5,739 nucleotides of DNA, taken from Verrucomicrobiota bacterium. GTDB lineage: Bacteria > Verrucomicrobiota > Verrucomicrobiia > Limisphaerales > AV2. The position numbers were made by a program, and so were the translations under genes. The stretch covers positions 1 to 5,739 of the forward strand of contig QHPA01000277.1 in the NCBI GenBank assembly GCA_003218935.1, in the 5' to 3' direction. Positions 4,890 through 5,739 of this stretch are shown piece after piece. The stretch's first letter is position 1, and each line of letters starts with the position of its first letter. The notes beneath the pieces were generated by a model. The model did not search any database and was not told the DNA's origin. It worked only from the letters and a program-made list of their open reading frames with translations.

Positions 4890-5739
4890 CTAGTGATGCG
4901 CCTTCTCGTGGCCTTCCTCGTGCATACAGATCAACATCGTGAACACAGCCGTCAACAGCATGAAGACCAAAGCTTGGACCAGACCGACGAGCAGTTCCAT
5001 GAAATAAAACGGCACCGGCAACAGCCAGCCTAGTCCCGGCACAAGGTTGCTCATCGCTTCCAGCATGTTCTCGCCCGCGAAAATGTTGCCGTAAAGACGG
5101 AAGCTCAATGAAACGGGACGGAACAGGATCGAGAACACTTCCAGAAATCCGACCAGGAAAAAGATGACGATCAACAGGAGTTTAAGCGCTCCAGTGGACT
5201 CCCCCTTTGGCCCGAACAAGTGAAGGAAGAAGCCTTTGACGCCGTTGGCTTGCAGCGCCCAGATCGTCCAGAAGAAGAAAAAGAGCAACGCCATCGCGGC
5301 GGTCATGTTGAGGTCGGCATTGCCGCCGCGCAAAAGCGGACGGGTGACTTCAAATCCGTGCTCACCCTGCACGCCCCAACCAACGGTGCCGAAGCCGGGC
5401 ACCAGACCTGACCAATTCGTGAACAGAATGAGAATGAAAATCGTGGCGAAGAACCAGAAGGTTTTCTTTACGAGATCATGGCCGATGATGCCCTCCAGGA
5501 AATCGTAAAGGCCCTCGACCAGCCATTCCCAGAAATTCTGCGCGCCGGTCGGGACGTCCTGCATCCTTCGAGTGGCGATGCGAGCGAACAAAATCAGACC
5601 CAACGCGACCAGCCAGGTAACCAGCATGGAGTTGGTGACAAAGCCCTCCTGGTGGCCCAGGGCCTGAGCCTTCTGTGGAATGCCGTGCTCGGCGTGCGCC
5701 GCGTGGCTGGTTTGGCCTGCGACACTTTCGACCGCGGCC
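4890..5739 (-). CDS. atpB: Fo ATP synthase subunit a (partial, 5' end outside window)
   Basis: Subunit a is the membrane stator with the two ion half-channels next to the c ring. The reading frame stays open to the window edge, giving 282 visible residues. The upstream part GFVTNSMLVTWLVALGLILF is the normal start of the first membrane helix. The internal ATG at 5627 is therefore not the true start, although an ORF finder would choose it. Counting from that Met, the essential stator arginine is R177 in LSFRLYGNIFAGE, with E186 matching E. coli E219. E211 (FMELLVGLVQ) stands where E. coli has H245, a common swap, and Q218 matches Q252. Five or so membrane helices are visible. The N-terminal part before the first helix is rich in Ala, His and Gln (SHAAHAEHG), and the C-terminus ends HEEGHEKAHH. 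The upstream gene, usually atpI, is not visible. Confidence 0.97.
   Translation of the reverse strand, partial: AAVESVAGQTSHAAHAEHGIPQKAQALGHQEGFVTNSMLVTWLVALGLILFARIATRRMQDVPTGAQNFWEWLVEGLYDFLEGIIGHDLVKKTFWFFATIFILILFTNWSGLVPGFGTVGWGVQGEHGFEVTRPLLRGGNADLNMTAAMALLFFFFWTIWALQANGVKGFFLHLFGPKGESTGALKLLLIVIFFLVGFLEVFSILFRPVSLSFRLYGNIFAGENMLEAMSNLVPGLGWLLPVPFYFMELLVGLVQALVFMLLTAVFTMLICMHEEGHEKAHH

Overview
The window is a single, tightly packed F-type (F1Fo) H+-ATP synthase operon read entirely from the minus strand. In transcription order, from high to low coordinates, it contains atpB (subunit a, 5' end beyond the window), atpE (c), atpF (b), atpH (delta), atpA (alpha), an inserted ORF6N-domain gene, atpG (gamma) and atpD (beta, cut at its P-loop by the window edge). 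This is the standard bacterial B-E-F-H-A-G-D order with one foreign gene between atpA and atpG. The promoter and atpI would lie above position 5739. The rest of atpD and probably atpC would lie below position 1. No rRNA, tRNA, CRISPR array or insertion sequence is visible, and no stretch over 90 bases lacks a gene.

Organism: GC is fairly high. The style of the alpha subunit start, the short delta subunit, the stand-alone ORF6N gene and the intergenic repeats (a palindrome whose spurious translation reads GGRRPPLQ, and GTCNGTN heptads) together suggest the Verrucomicrobia, perhaps near the Pedosphaera/Limisphaerales group, likely from an environmental genome. This is inference from remembered patterns, not a search.

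Membrane sector (3968-5739): subunit a carries the essential stator arginine. The c subunit has a glutamate ion site in helix 2 and no visible Na+ ligand set, so proton coupling is predicted. Subunit b is a single-helix anchor followed by a long coiled coil. Catalytic sector (1-3897): delta is compact (130 residues), and alpha has intact nucleotide-binding motifs but lacks about 32 residues of its N-terminal beta-barrel. Gamma is complete, and beta is partial.

Most of the wider gaps in the operon hold something extra: a 10-bp hairpin between atpE and atpF, a 67-bp palindromic repeat filling the atpF-atpH gap, a pair of inverted heptad arrays between atpH and atpA, and the ORF6N gene between atpA and atpG. 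An essential, stoichiometry-sensitive operon that tolerates this many insertions, plus an apparent in-frame deletion in alpha, is the most notable aspect of the window.
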